A stretch of 64,000 bases of DNA from DAOLCO01 sp964612555 (lineage in GTDB: Bacteria > Bdellovibrionota_C > UBA2361 > SZUA-149 > DAOLCO01). A program made the position numbers and the translations under genes. The notes under the pieces are model-generated. The model worked only from the letters and a program-made list of their open reading frames with translations, was not told the origin of the DNA and made no database searches. The DNA is taken from NCBI GenBank assembly GCA_964612555.1, contig CAZTBW010000003.1:194100-258099 (forward strand), given 5' to 3'. Below, in pieces: positions 8,064-16,742 of the stretch; position 1 is the stretch's first letter, and the number at the start of each line of letters is the position of its first letter.

Positions 8064-9386
8064 ATGAAACACCTACAAGAAAAAACTTTCTTAGAAAAAG
8101 CTATCCAGATTGCATTAAAACTGGAAGACGAAGAAGAGCGAGCTTCGGCTTTAAAAGATATATGTATTGTACAAGCAGAATTTCAAGACAAAAAATTTGA
8201 AGATATTTTTGATCTCTTCAAGGCGAGCTTAACAAAGGTCAGTAGTTTTACAGAAACAGACTTGTGTATCTTTTTAACAGGGAAATTTAGGATTATTAAT
8301 GAAATAATTCCGACTCTCGTAAAAACTGGAAAAATAAAGGAAGCCAAAGAACTCTTAGACTTTGCTGAAAATGACCTAAAAGATATAGAAGATAATGATC
8401 AAAAGTTCGAAGCATTAAAAAGTATTCTCATAGCATCGTCACATACAGGAGATTTAGAGAGAACCAGAAATCATCTTCTTAGCGTTCTCAGCCTTACAAA
8501 GATAATAAGTGAGGATGAGGATGAAGGTAGCCTAGTCGCAAATTCAAATTTAGTAGGGAATATTTCTGTAGAATTGATAGAAAGTAGCTGTATTAACGAA
8601 GCTAAAGAGATTGCGGAAGCAATAAAAGATCCGTGTAGTAAAGCAAGAATTCTAAGTAACATTGCCATCGCCCTGGCAGAAAAAGGTAACATTCAAGAGG
8701 CAAAAGAATTTCTTTTCTTTGCTAAAAACATTTCAAAAGATATTAGTAATGAAGATTGGTTCTCAGACATACTGTTCAGGGATTTAGCAGGAGCATATCT
8801 AAGTGTTGGAGAAATAGAAAAAGCGCAAAAAACGATATTATCATTGAACGACGACTACGAAAAAGCCAGAATGTTATCTCAGCTTGCCGCAAAGTTTGCT
8901 GAAACCAAAGAGATTAAGAAAGCAAAAGAAATCCTTTCTCTCGCAGAAGGTTTTGCCAATAATATGTTAGAACAGGAAATTACAAAAGAAGAACGTATCA
9001 ATGCGGATAGAGCTTCATACATAGTCGTAATGACAAAAATTGCAACAGTGTATATGCAAATTGGAGATATTGGTAAGTTTGAAGCAATATTGAATAATGC
9101 AGAAGAAATCATAACAAAGATTACAGATGAAGATCATAAATCATGGGGACTATGTAAATTTGCTACCTTCCTCGCAGAATATGAAAGAGTAGATATGGCT
9201 AAAAAGTTTATCGCTACAATTCCAGAGATTTTTTATAAAAACAAGGCTTTGATTCAAATTACTGATATTCAAACAAAAGCGAGGAATATAGATGCCGCAT
9301 TGAACACTATATCATCTGGTGCCGAAGAAAGCTTTGAGCTTCCTCTCACTGCATATAAAATTTTGATGGAACATAACCACCTATAG
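8064..9386 (+). CDS. Helical (TPR-like) repeat protein, soluble
   Basis: A 440-residue, lysine- and glutamate-rich protein made of about 34-40-residue alpha-hairpin units. Recurring phrases are 'IALKLEDEEERASALKDI', 'GKIKEAKELLDFAENDLK', 'GNIQEAKEFLFFAKNI', 'KEIKKAKEILSLAEG' and 'GDIGKFEAILNNAEE', the A/G-xx-xA-xx-L pattern of TPR-type repeats. No signal peptide or catalytic motif. It follows CBASS by 147 bp that contains an A-rich repeat, so it may be a separate unit. TPR-like proteins act as scaffolds or ligand sensors; a defence role is only a possibility by location. Confidence 0.75.
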   Translation: MKHLQEKTFLEKAIQIALKLEDEEERASALKDICIVQAEFQDKKFEDIFDLFKASLTKVSSFTETDLCIFLTGKFRIINEIIPTLVKTGKIKEAKELLDFAENDLKDIEDNDQKFEALKSILIASSHTGDLERTRNHLLSVLSLTKIISEDEDEGSLVANSNLVGNISVELIESSCINEAKEIAEAIKDPCSKARILSNIAIALAEKGNIQEAKEFLFFAKNISKDISNEDWFSDILFRDLAGAYLSVGEIEKAQKTILSLNDDYEKARMLSQLAAKFAETKEIKKAKEILSLAEGFANNMLEQEITKEERINADRASYIVVMTKIATVYMQIGDIGKFEAILNNAEEIITKITDEDHKSWGLCKFATFLAEYERVDMAKKFIATIPEIFYKNKALIQITDIQTKARNIDAALNTISSGAEESFELPLTAYKILMEHNHL

Positions 9387-9439
9387 CTTTATTCCCGAAC
9401 AAACTTCTGGATGAAAAACCTGCTAATCATCAAAAGACA

Positions 9440-9760
9440 TTACTTTTTCGCCAAAGGAATACTGAAGATCCTCTTTTTCCATCCATCTGGATCACGTCTT
9501 GCATGATAAACTGCAACCACATGAACGGTCATATCTCGAATCACATAAAATAATCCAAATGGGAATCTCTTTATTGGTGCTCTTCGAACTTCTTCAAAGA
9601 TAATTTGATACATTTCTGGATTTTCTTCCAGGATTTTAAATTCAATTTCAGTGGAATTTAGAAATTCATTTCCAAGACCATCTAGCTGTTCCTCATACCA
9701 CTCAAATGCAGCTTTTAGATCAAGCCTTGCATTCGGCTCAACTACAACATTGAAATTCAC
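9440..9760 (-). CDS. ParE/RelE-superfamily toxin
   Basis: A 106-residue protein with the ParE pattern: VVEPNARLDLKAAFEWYEEQ at the N-terminus, then RRAPIKRFPFGLFYVIRDMTVHVVAVYHARRDPDGWKKR, the C-terminal strand block with the conserved HxRRDP. It overlaps the upstream antitoxin gene by four bases. ParE-type toxins usually poison gyrase; RelE-type relatives cut mRNA. The subfamily cannot be fixed by eye. Confidence 0.88.
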   Translation of the reverse strand: MNFNVVVEPNARLDLKAAFEWYEEQLDGLGNEFLNSTEIEFKILEENPEMYQIIFEEVRRAPIKRFPFGLFYVIRDMTVHVVAVYHARRDPDGWKKRIFSIPLAKK

Positions 9761-9978
9761 TTACTATCTCTAAGCTCCGAGATAACATCTTTCCAAGGGA
9801 TACCTTGATTTGGATCTTGATTTAAGGATTCAAGGCGTCTTTTCAGTTCCTCTTTTTGCCATTCCGTAAGGATTTCAGAATCAGGAATTTCAGTTACGCT
9901 ATCCCAAATATCCTGAGCTAATTTAATTCTCTCTGATGAAGGCAAATCCAGAATTTCTGATAGTAGTTTTGAGTTCAT
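9757..9978 (-). CDS. Antitoxin of the addiction-module (Unstab_antitox) family
   Basis: A 73-residue acidic protein with the typical pattern of antitoxins paired to ParE toxins: LLSEILDLPSSERIKLAQDIWDSV, then LTEWQKEELKRRLESLNQDPNQGIPWKDV. It comes first in the operon and is coupled to the toxin by ATGA overlap. The A-rich repeat lies directly upstream of its start, in its promoter region. Confidence 0.88.
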   Translation of the reverse strand: MNSKLLSEILDLPSSERIKLAQDIWDSVTEIPDSEILTEWQKEELKRRLESLNQDPNQGIPWKDVISELRDSK

Positions 9979-10009
9979 ATACGCATTATATCATCAAGCC
10001 TGATAGTTT

Positions 10010-10047
10010 GTACAAAAAGATATACAAAAAGTTGAACAAAAGATATA
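10010..10047 (+). repeat. Dispersed A-rich repeat, copy 2 (extended)
   Basis: Contains the same 24-bp string as 7996-8019 at 10024-10047, preceded by another unit (GTACAAAAAGAT), giving a tandem with a period near 13 bp. It sits directly upstream of the toxin-antitoxin operon. Confidence 0.6.
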
Positions 10048-10147
10048 ATTAAGTGTAGAGATTATGAAATTTTTATCTCTGGAAAAACTAATAATATTAA
10101 TAACTTATGGACTGATTTGGGTTGGTGTATAAACTCCCCCCACCTCC

Positions 10148-10248
10148 ATTCTACCCTTTTTGCAGAGACAGTCCGTATTAATTGCTAACAAGCATGTTAA
10201 ATGCTCACAGACTTCAGCCCCATTACTCATGTGCAAAAAGGGTAGAAT
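10148..10248. mobile_element. MITE-like element, copy 1 (101 bp)
   Basis: Bounded by perfect 17-bp terminal inverted repeats (ATTCTACCCTTTTTGCA and its complement). The reverse complement of 30220-30320 matches it over the full 101 bp at 93 positions by my alignment. It has no coding capacity. Its last base is also the last base of the GIY-YIG stop codon. No target-site duplication is obvious. Confidence 0.8.
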
Positions 10249-10493
10249 CACCCCAACAATCTCCTCTTTGCAAATTGCCAGCCACCACCTTCTTTTAAAT
10301 ATCGCTCAAAATCCCTGGCTTTCTCAAAAGACGTAAAAGCAAGATATGTCTCCATTATCCACGGGCGATAATTTTTCGTGAATTTGGAATATCCGTCGTT
10401 GTGATCTTTTATTCTCTTTTTTAAATTAATTGTTCGACCTACATATTTTTTCTCAGGTCGGCTCTCACTTCTTATAATATACACATAATACAT
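10248..10493 (-). CDS. GIY-YIG domain protein (YhbQ/UvrC-N-like family)
   Basis: An 81-residue single-domain protein: MYYVYIIRSE (GIY strand), KKYVGRTINLKKRIKDHNDGYSKFT (YIG strand with the catalytic Arg) and the late Glu in SFEKARDFERYLK. Small solo GIY-YIG proteins of this size are common in bacteria and their substrates are mostly unknown. The 3' end butts against the MITE: the stop codon A is the MITE terminal base. Upstream is a TATAAT-like region with no neighbour on the same strand. Confidence 0.85.
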   Translation of the reverse strand: MYYVYIIRSESRPEKKYVGRTINLKKRIKDHNDGYSKFTKNYRPWIMETYLAFTSFEKARDFERYLKEGGGWQFAKRRLLG

Positions 10494-10554
10494 CTCACCC
10501 TCACAAATAACATCTCAACAGTTATCGCAAGAATACACTAAAATCTCACCTTCT

Positions 10555-10662
10555 ATGAAAAAATTCAAAAAACTTGTCTCACGCACTATCAAGAAGTACA
10601 TTAACTTCGATCACGTATTAAAAAATTTCAGGACTAACTTCTTATATAGCGAGATAAAATGA
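10555..10662 (+). CDS. Short basic ORF coupled to the DUF3883 gene
   Basis: A 35-codon frame from ATG 10555 to TGA 10660-10662, overlapping the next start as ATGA. The product is lysine-rich (MKKFKKLVSRTIKKYINF...). No clear ribosome binding site precedes it, so it may be a leader peptide for translational coupling or a chance frame. Confidence 0.3.
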   Translation: MKKFKKLVSRTIKKYINFDHVLKNFRTNFLYSEIK

Positions 10663-11903
10663 ATCGGAATCAATTAAATACATTACGAGAACACCAATGT
10701 AAGTATCAAGCTGTCCTTGATGAAAAAATGCAGAGTAGAAATATTCTATATAAAAAACGAGAAAAGTTTGTTAGTAATTTTTCTGCTGACAACTTGTCCA
10801 ACTTAGAATTGGAAGAGTATGTTATTGGGAATCAGAACAAAAACGGTTTTTGTTATCGCTTGACACATGATCTTGAGGAGTTAGGAAAAATTAATATTCG
10901 CCCGATTGCATATGGCATATACGTAGATAAGTCAGGATCTAATGCTGAAAGACGATATCATTACAAAAAAGATCTTGGTACTTCTCCAGAAGAAGCTTTT
11001 CGTCAGACTAAAAACAACATAATAGATCTATTAGAAAAAGGAGAGAAAGAAGACCTGGGAGGAATTTTGATTAATCCTTTGGCCAAAACATTCAAGGGTA
11101 AAATCTTAAGTACCTACTTCCCGGAAACATATCTGAACATTTTCTCAGAGAAACATCTAAAACATTATCTCATTCACCTTAACCTGGACACACATAAGAT
11201 ACTAAAAAAAGATGTAGTCTTCATGAGGAAAGAACTGCTTTCTTTCAAAAATTCTGATGAAATATTCAAAGAATGGTCAATTGATATGTTCTCGAACTTC
11301 CTCTACGAAGAACATCCAGGACCGCCCAGAAAAGAAAAAATTAACCAAAAACTAAAAAAGCACGAGAGTCCAGTTTTTCAAGAAATAAAAAATATAGAAG
11401 TGATAAACCTTGAAATACTACCATGCGCAGAAAATTCAAAAGAGAAAAATTCAACTGCCACCTCCTCAAAAACTCCCTACAAACCCGACTATGATTCAGA
11501 ATCAAAAAAACAACGAGCCATGGGAGACAGAGGTGAAAAAATTGTACTGGAATATGAACAAAAAAAATTAATTGAAGTTAATAGAAAAGACCTCTCAAAA
11601 AAAGTATGTCAAATATCAATAGAGGATGACTCTCATGGATATGACATACTCTCCTATTCTTCTGATGGTACAGAAATTCATATAGAAGTAAAAGCAACCA
11701 GTTCCAAACCAGGAGCCTTAACTTGTTATCTAACGGAAAATGAACTTAGAACTGCCAAATGTGATGACAAGTATCATTTGTATATCGTTTTTAACGTTCA
11801 AAGTTCCGACCCACTAATATGGGACGCCGGTAATCCATTTTCCCCTCGAAACGAAAACATATCAATCAAGCCCATAAAATATATAGTAAAAATAAAAACC
11901 TAA
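10659..11903 (+). CDS. DUF3883 protein, putative PD-(D/E)XK-fold nuclease
   Basis: A 414-residue protein. The C-terminal 120 residues fit DUF3883: MGDRGEKIVLEYEQ, then HGYDILSYSSDGTEIHIEVKATS with the Asp...Glu-x-Lys pattern of PD-(D/E)XK nucleases, then LTENELRTAK and YHLYIVFNV. The N-terminal 250 residues are a helical region not recognised. A low-complexity linker joins the two. DUF3883 domains are frequent in restriction and defence systems. The domain is fairly sure; biochemical activity is inferred. Confidence 0.8.
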   Translation: MNRNQLNTLREHQCKYQAVLDEKMQSRNILYKKREKFVSNFSADNLSNLELEEYVIGNQNKNGFCYRLTHDLEELGKINIRPIAYGIYVDKSGSNAERRYHYKKDLGTSPEEAFRQTKNNIIDLLEKGEKEDLGGILINPLAKTFKGKILSTYFPETYLNIFSEKHLKHYLIHLNLDTHKILKKDVVFMRKELLSFKNSDEIFKEWSIDMFSNFLYEEHPGPPRKEKINQKLKKHESPVFQEIKNIEVINLEILPCAENSKEKNSTATSSKTPYKPDYDSESKKQRAMGDRGEKIVLEYEQKKLIEVNRKDLSKKVCQISIEDDSHGYDILSYSSDGTEIHIEVKATSSKPGALTCYLTENELRTAKCDDKYHLYIVFNVQSSDPLIWDAGNPFSPRNENISIKPIKYIVKIKT

Positions 11904-12375
11904 GTTGAATAACTACCTTCATAAATATCGAATTGCACAAAAAGATATACAAAAAATCAAACAAAATATAAAGATACTATTAATAAAGAGATTAGACAGA
12001 AACATACTGGCTAGTACTAAACAAACACGTCGTAAACGGTAACTGATCGGCATTCTATCCGATTGCCTAAATTCATTGCAATGATTCTCCATAAAGTTAA
12101 TAAGCAAGTTAATCAAGGAGATAGTACTTATGGGAATTACTCGCAGGAAAGAAGACTGGGTAAAGCTGGTAGAGTTATATGAGAATACCTTTATACCCCT
12201 CCCCCCATTATCGCATTCCACAAAGAAACGACCTGAAAATAATTATCAAAGGTGCTGACATATTAGTGGTTCATAAATTGGGAGCAGATCAAACATAGTG
12301 GAACAGTTGCCAGAAATATACCTTCTAGTATAAAGTTCAAAGGGGCATACGGTACAGGACAGAGTAATTGTAAGG
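11904..12375. other. Intergenic region with a degenerate A-rich repeat and a short ORF
   Basis: The third, degenerate copy of the A-rich repeat lies at about 11935-11975. A 42-codon frame (12130-12258) has a good binding site (AAGGAG near 12115) and starts MGITRRKEDWVKLVELYENT. It ends early and could be the remnant of a longer gene. The rest shows no gene. The region marks the seam between the defence island and the chromosomal block. Confidence 0.4.
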
Positions 12376-13080
12376 ATGGAAAACGACGAAATACTTCGTA
12401 ACGGGATTGTAGATACTTACTGCAAGCCAAGTCACTATCCAATAAGCAACATAGTGCTAGATATAGCCCGCAGTTACGGTGAAACTCCGTTTCAAGCCGT
12501 CGAGGCTCTGGGTATCAGGAATCGGAGTCAGAGTGCCAAGCGAATCAATCGCTGGATTGGTGAGGGTCTGGGAAATGATCGTTTCCTTGAGGAATTCTGT
12601 CAACTCACCAGAACAAACGATTCTATTCTGGAAGCTCTTAAACAAACAGCCGAGTTGCGGGCTATTGAAGCAGAAGCCAGGATTTGGAGAATAGCAAAAG
12701 CCAATATTTCGGGCTTTATGCCTTTTATAGAAATCATTCCTGAACAAGCCTTTCCTAATCAAATCTTTGTCGAAGCTGTCACAAGGGGCAAATTCAAGAG
12801 AGTGCCTTGGGATCAAAGGCAAGGAGAAGAGATTTTAGCAGCCAGAATGCGAGCCGGAAGGATGTGCCGAGCGCATTATCTGGATACTGAAGAGGGAGGT
12901 GTTATTAATTGGGGTAAGGTTGTTGGCTATCGCTTTGTTGAGAGCTGGAATCGGTATATAGAGATGGATACTGATGGGAATATCATTCAGATAGTCGATA
13001 GACCCTGGCTACCGGCTGTCAGCACTCTATCAGTTAAGGGTAAGTCCGGAGTAGAGAAGTTGATTAAAAAATTTTGTTAA
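12376..13080 (+). CDS. Conserved-looking hypothetical protein upstream of the HAD gene
   Basis: A 234-residue soluble protein, well formed but not recognised. Residues about 35-60 (PFQAVEALGIRNRSQSAKRINRWIG) could form a helix-turn-helix-like region. The C-terminal part (GVINWGKVVGYRFVESWNRYIEMDTDGNIIQIVDRPWLP) is beta-rich. It ends 17 bases before the HAD phosphatase on the same strand, so the two form an operon. No function is proposed. Confidence 0.7.
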   Translation: MENDEILRNGIVDTYCKPSHYPISNIVLDIARSYGETPFQAVEALGIRNRSQSAKRINRWIGEGLGNDRFLEEFCQLTRTNDSILEALKQTAELRAIEAEARIWRIAKANISGFMPFIEIIPEQAFPNQIFVEAVTRGKFKRVPWDQRQGEEILAARMRAGRMCRAHYLDTEEGGVINWGKVVGYRFVESWNRYIEMDTDGNIIQIVDRPWLPAVSTLSVKGKSGVEKLIKKFC

Positions 13081-13097
13081 TCCTGGGGGTTTAAATT

Positions 13098-13925
13098 ATG
13101 ACTAAACGCTTAGCAATAGTTTTTGATTTTGATGACACTCTTGCTCATGACAGCACCAGCAGCTTTCTTGAACACATGGGCATTGACGTTCCCTTATTTT
13201 GGGAAAGGAGCAATCAGCTGATTGCAAAAGGATGGGATCCAATTCCAGCGTACCTTCATTTGATGATTGATGTTTCTCGTCACGGTGAAACAAAAAAAAG
13301 AATAACAAAAGAACATCTTCAAAACTGGGGGACTAAAATTAAATGTCGAGATGGTCTTTCCCAGTTCTTTAATCGAGTTAAAAAGAGCGTCAAAAGCCAT
13401 GATAAGAACGCACATATTGAGTTTTTTATAATTTCAAGCGGGATTGGTGAAATCATTCGTAACTTCAAATATCGCAAACAGTTTAAGGATATTTGGGCTA
13501 GTGATTTTGCTTACAACAAAACGGGTGAAATCGCCGGCGTAAAAAATGTAGTAAGTTTTACCGATAAAACTCGTTTCCTCTTTCAAATTCAAAAAGGTAT
13601 TTTCGGCTCCAAAGCAATGAAAAACCCCTTTGAAGTAAACAAGAAAATTGACGACCGTGATATTTACATTCCCTTTGATCGCATGATCTTCGTAGGTGAT
13701 GGCTTCACCGATGTTCCCTGCTTCTCCCTGGTTCAAAAGCTTAAGGGCGTACCAATTGGTGTCTATGATCGGGAAGCTAAAAAAAGATGGGGGCGTGCCT
13801 GGGGTCTTCTGACACAACAGCGAGTTTCTCAATTAGTCGCCGCTGACTTCAAAAAAGGCTCTGGTCTTGATGATGCGATTGAGCTTGCACTTCAAAACAT
13901 TCTTAGAACTCCTGAGTTTAGTTAA
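13098..13925 (+). CDS. HAD-superfamily phosphatase (phosphoserine phosphatase-like)
   Basis: A 275-residue HAD hydrolase. Motif I is VFDFDDT (nucleophile Asp10, Asp12), motif II is the FFIISSGIG Ser, motif III a Lys in the middle segment, and motif IV is FVGDGFTDVPCF with the acidic pair. The cap between motifs I and II is helical. A binding site (CTGGGGG) precedes the ATG at 13098. Substrate is unknown; it is translated with the unknown gene upstream. Confidence 0.88.
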   Translation: MTKRLAIVFDFDDTLAHDSTSSFLEHMGIDVPLFWERSNQLIAKGWDPIPAYLHLMIDVSRHGETKKRITKEHLQNWGTKIKCRDGLSQFFNRVKKSVKSHDKNAHIEFFIISSGIGEIIRNFKYRKQFKDIWASDFAYNKTGEIAGVKNVVSFTDKTRFLFQIQKGIFGSKAMKNPFEVNKKIDDRDIYIPFDRMIFVGDGFTDVPCFSLVQKLKGVPIGVYDREAKKRWGRAWGLLTQQRVSQLVAADFKKGSGLDDAIELALQNILRTPEFS

Positions 13926-13963
13926 GTTTAACCCTCACTCCTCCATCTTAAATAAATTATGAG

Positions 13964-14506
13964 TCACTCTAGCAGATCTATCCGTCGTCCACTCCCAGAG
14001 TCTTCCAAAACAGCCTGATTAAGTTTCCACTGACCAAGAGATTTGCTTGCCTTGAGATAAACAGTACCATTCCCTTTAGAACCCTCTGCGCTGAAAGAAA
14101 TACTTGCTTCTCCATCTGGTCCCGACACACGAATACTACCAGCAGGAATTCCTGTAGAAACAGGTTCACCAAGAACTTCAATAGCTTCTTGCTTGGAGTT
14201 GATTATCTTTACTGTCATTTCATAGGCTTCGGAATTTTTGAGCGAATAAAAAATAGTAAAAACTAGACCACACACAAATAGAATCACAAACAGGACGGAT
14301 AAGACTAAACCCCAAAGTGCCCATTTACGCTGAACATCCTTGAATTCTTCCACGCTCACCCAACGCTTGTTACTCCATGCCCATTCACTTCCCTTTGCCC
14401 CAAGCACAAAAAGCATAATAACATTCACAATAGGCACAAACACCAAAAAAGCAATGTAAGTTTTATTTCCAATACCCCATATCCAGTTGAGTAAAAAAGT
14501 CCCCAT
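13964..14506 (-). CDS. Membrane protein with Coa1-like C-terminal domain
   Basis: A 180-residue protein. Two or three N-terminal hydrophobic segments (about 17-37 and 64-92) are followed by a soluble domain (about 95-180): NSKQEAIEVLGEPVSTG, GPDGEASISFSAEGSKGNGTVYLKASKSLGQW, matching the cytochrome oxidase complex assembly protein 1 (Coa1) pattern widely seen in bacterial membrane proteins of unknown role. A second frame upstream (from about 14576) is hydrophobic and overlaps the start, so the N-terminus may be mis-set or frameshifted. It converges on the HAD gene. Confidence 0.75.
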   Translation of the reverse strand: MGTFLLNWIWGIGNKTYIAFLVFVPIVNVIMLFVLGAKGSEWAWSNKRWVSVEEFKDVQRKWALWGLVLSVLFVILFVCGLVFTIFYSLKNSEAYEMTVKIINSKQEAIEVLGEPVSTGIPAGSIRVSGPDGEASISFSAEGSKGNGTVYLKASKSLGQWKLNQAVLEDSGSGRRIDLLE

Positions 14507-14754
14507 GATGCTAACAAAATCCCGTCAACTGCTGCTGCCATACCACCAACAGCAAGAGTTCTTGTTCTACTCATACTCATCTTGGAACCTTTCTTAAAAA
14601 ACAAAAAAACCCGTAATTATACTAATAACAGTGTAGTTTTATGTCAAATATGCTTACTCTGCTTATCCCAAACTACGTTCAGTGTATTTACAAGAAAACA
14701 AGATATTGAAATAACTTATATAGAAAATCAGCAGGTGTCGGCGGGTATCCGGAT

Positions 14755-16725
14755 ATGAGTAAGCAGAAAAACAGTAATGGTCATTGCCATAACAGATGTA
14801 TGGGACATTCCCCTGGCAGAGATTTAAGCAGACCATTTTTGATTCGTAACCATCAACTGTTTTTAAGTTTAGGAAGTGGTCTGTTTCTTCTGATCGGATT
14901 TATTGCTGACAAATTTTTCTATGCTCCGTTTCATACGGTACTTCCACTTTTTCTACTCGCTTATACACTCGGGGCTTTTGATTTACTCCGACATGCAGTA
15001 CAGGAAATCAGACGAAACAACTTCAGCTTTAACATTGATTTATTAATGCTCCTTGCAGCGATTGGTGCTGCCACCCTCGGAGAGTGGGCAGAGGGAGCCC
15101 TACTCCTTTTCCTGTTCTCTCTGGCTCATGCGCTGGAACACTACGCCCTTGATAAAGCAAGAAATGCGATAAAAGCACTTGGAAAAATGGTACCACAAAA
15201 AGCCAGAGTACGACGAAGTGGCAGAGATGAAGAAATCTCTATTGAAGAAATTGCAATAGGCGATATTGTAGTGGTACTTCCTGCTGAACGCATACCAGTT
15301 GATGGGGTAGTACATTCAGGCGTCTCTTCTGTAGATCAATCACCAATTACTGGTGAATCCCTGCCACTTGAAAAGAAAGCCGGAGATCTGGTATTTGCGG
15401 GCACAATCAACGGTGATGGCGTTTTGGAAATAATTACTTCCAGGGTTAGTGGAGACACCACACTTGATCGAATTATAAAACTTGTCGAAGAAGCTCAAAC
15501 TCATAAAGCACCTACAGAAATTTTCACAGAAAAATTTGAACGTATTTTTGTTCCGGCAGTTTTGATCATAGTAGCTTCAGTCATTATTATTCCTCCTCTG
15601 GCTGGTATCTTGAGTTTTAACCAGAGCTTCTATCGGGCAATGGCACTTCTTGTAGGTGCCTCTCCCTGCGCCCTGGCTCTTGGAACACCTTCTGCTGTCC
15701 TTGCAGGAATTGCACAAGCAGCTCGAAACGGTGTTCTTATAAAAGGAGGAGCTCACCTGGAAAACCTTGGAACCTTAGGGGCTTTTGCATTCGATAAAAC
15801 CGGTACCCTCACCATTGGGAAACCGACTATCACTGAAGTTATAACATTAAATGATATTCATACACATGAAGTACTACGTATCGCAGCTGCGGTTGAGAAT
15901 CGTTCACAACATCCCCTTGCCCGGGCAGTCGTAAGAAAAGCTGAAGAGATGAATATTAGTCTACCAGACACAGGAGAGGTGCAAAACCTTACGGCAAGAG
16001 GGATACGATCTACTGTTGAAGATAAAATCGTTGAACTGGGAAGTCTCCGTTTATGGGAGTCAGAAAAAATATCTATCCCTGAAGATGTAAAACAAGCGGT
16101 TCTGAATCTTCAAGAGAAAGGTAATAGCGTCATTATTGTTAAACATGGAGAAAAGTGGCTGGGAGTTATCGGGGTAAAAGATACTCCACGAGAATCTGCA
16201 AGGAATACATTGCAGGAGCTTCGCACACTCGGGATACAGTCACTTATAATGCTTACGGGAGATAATCAGGGAATCGGAAATGCGGTAGGAAAAGAAGTGG
16301 GAATTGACGAGGTTAAAGCCAACCTGCTGCCCGAAGATAAAGTAACATATATAAAAACCCTTCTACAGACTCATACACAGGTGGCTATGGTTGGAGATGG
16401 TGTCAATGACGCTCCGGCACTTGCTCATGCAACAGTTGGAATATCCATGGGTGGAGCGGGTACCGCCGCCGCCCTGGAAACAGCAGATATTGCACTCATG
16501 GGAGATGACCTTTCCAAACTTCCTTTTGCGGTTGGACTTTCAAGAGCAGCTAAAAGAACTATCCGGCAAAATCTTTACATCTCCCTTTCCATAATAGGAT
16601 TACTCACCTTCAGCACCCTCACAGGGCAATTCGGAATTGGAATTGCCGTAATCATTCATGAAGGAAGTACGATGGTGGTAGTTCTTAACTCTTTACGATT
16701 ATTATTATTCAAATACCAACAATAA
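14755..16725 (+). CDS. P1B-4-type heavy-metal-translocating P-type ATPase
   Basis: A 656-residue ATPase. The transport motif is SPC (Ser303-Pro-Cys305), not CPC. The phosphorylation motif is DKTGTLT (Asp347), with TGES in the actuator domain, an HP motif (QHPLARA) and GDGVNDAPAL. The last helix carries HEGST, close to the HEGG(T/S) of P1B-4 pumps, which export Co2+, Fe2+ or related ions. The N-terminus lacks a CxxC metal domain but has a His/Cys-rich tail (GHCHNRCMGHS, about 9-19). Class is firm; the exact ion is inferred. Confidence 0.92.
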   Translation: MSKQKNSNGHCHNRCMGHSPGRDLSRPFLIRNHQLFLSLGSGLFLLIGFIADKFFYAPFHTVLPLFLLAYTLGAFDLLRHAVQEIRRNNFSFNIDLLMLLAAIGAATLGEWAEGALLLFLFSLAHALEHYALDKARNAIKALGKMVPQKARVRRSGRDEEISIEEIAIGDIVVVLPAERIPVDGVVHSGVSSVDQSPITGESLPLEKKAGDLVFAGTINGDGVLEIITSRVSGDTTLDRIIKLVEEAQTHKAPTEIFTEKFERIFVPAVLIIVASVIIIPPLAGILSFNQSFYRAMALLVGASPCALALGTPSAVLAGIAQAARNGVLIKGGAHLENLGTLGAFAFDKTGTLTIGKPTITEVITLNDIHTHEVLRIAAAVENRSQHPLARAVVRKAEEMNISLPDTGEVQNLTARGIRSTVEDKIVELGSLRLWESEKISIPEDVKQAVLNLQEKGNSVIIVKHGEKWLGVIGVKDTPRESARNTLQELRTLGIQSLIMLTGDNQGIGNAVGKEVGIDEVKANLLPEDKVTYIKTLLQTHTQVAMVGDGVNDAPALAHATVGISMGGAGTAAALETADIALMGDDLSKLPFAVGLSRAAKRTIRQNLYISLSIIGLLTFSTLTGQFGIGIAVIIHEGSTMVVVLNSLRLLLFKYQQ

Positions 16726-16742
16726 GAAGGAAGTGAATATCT

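Noticed and set aside
12130..12258. Remnant of an insertion-sequence accessory gene
   Set aside because: The start RRKEDWVKLVELYENT is only vaguely similar to such proteins; no terminal repeats or transposase are visible.
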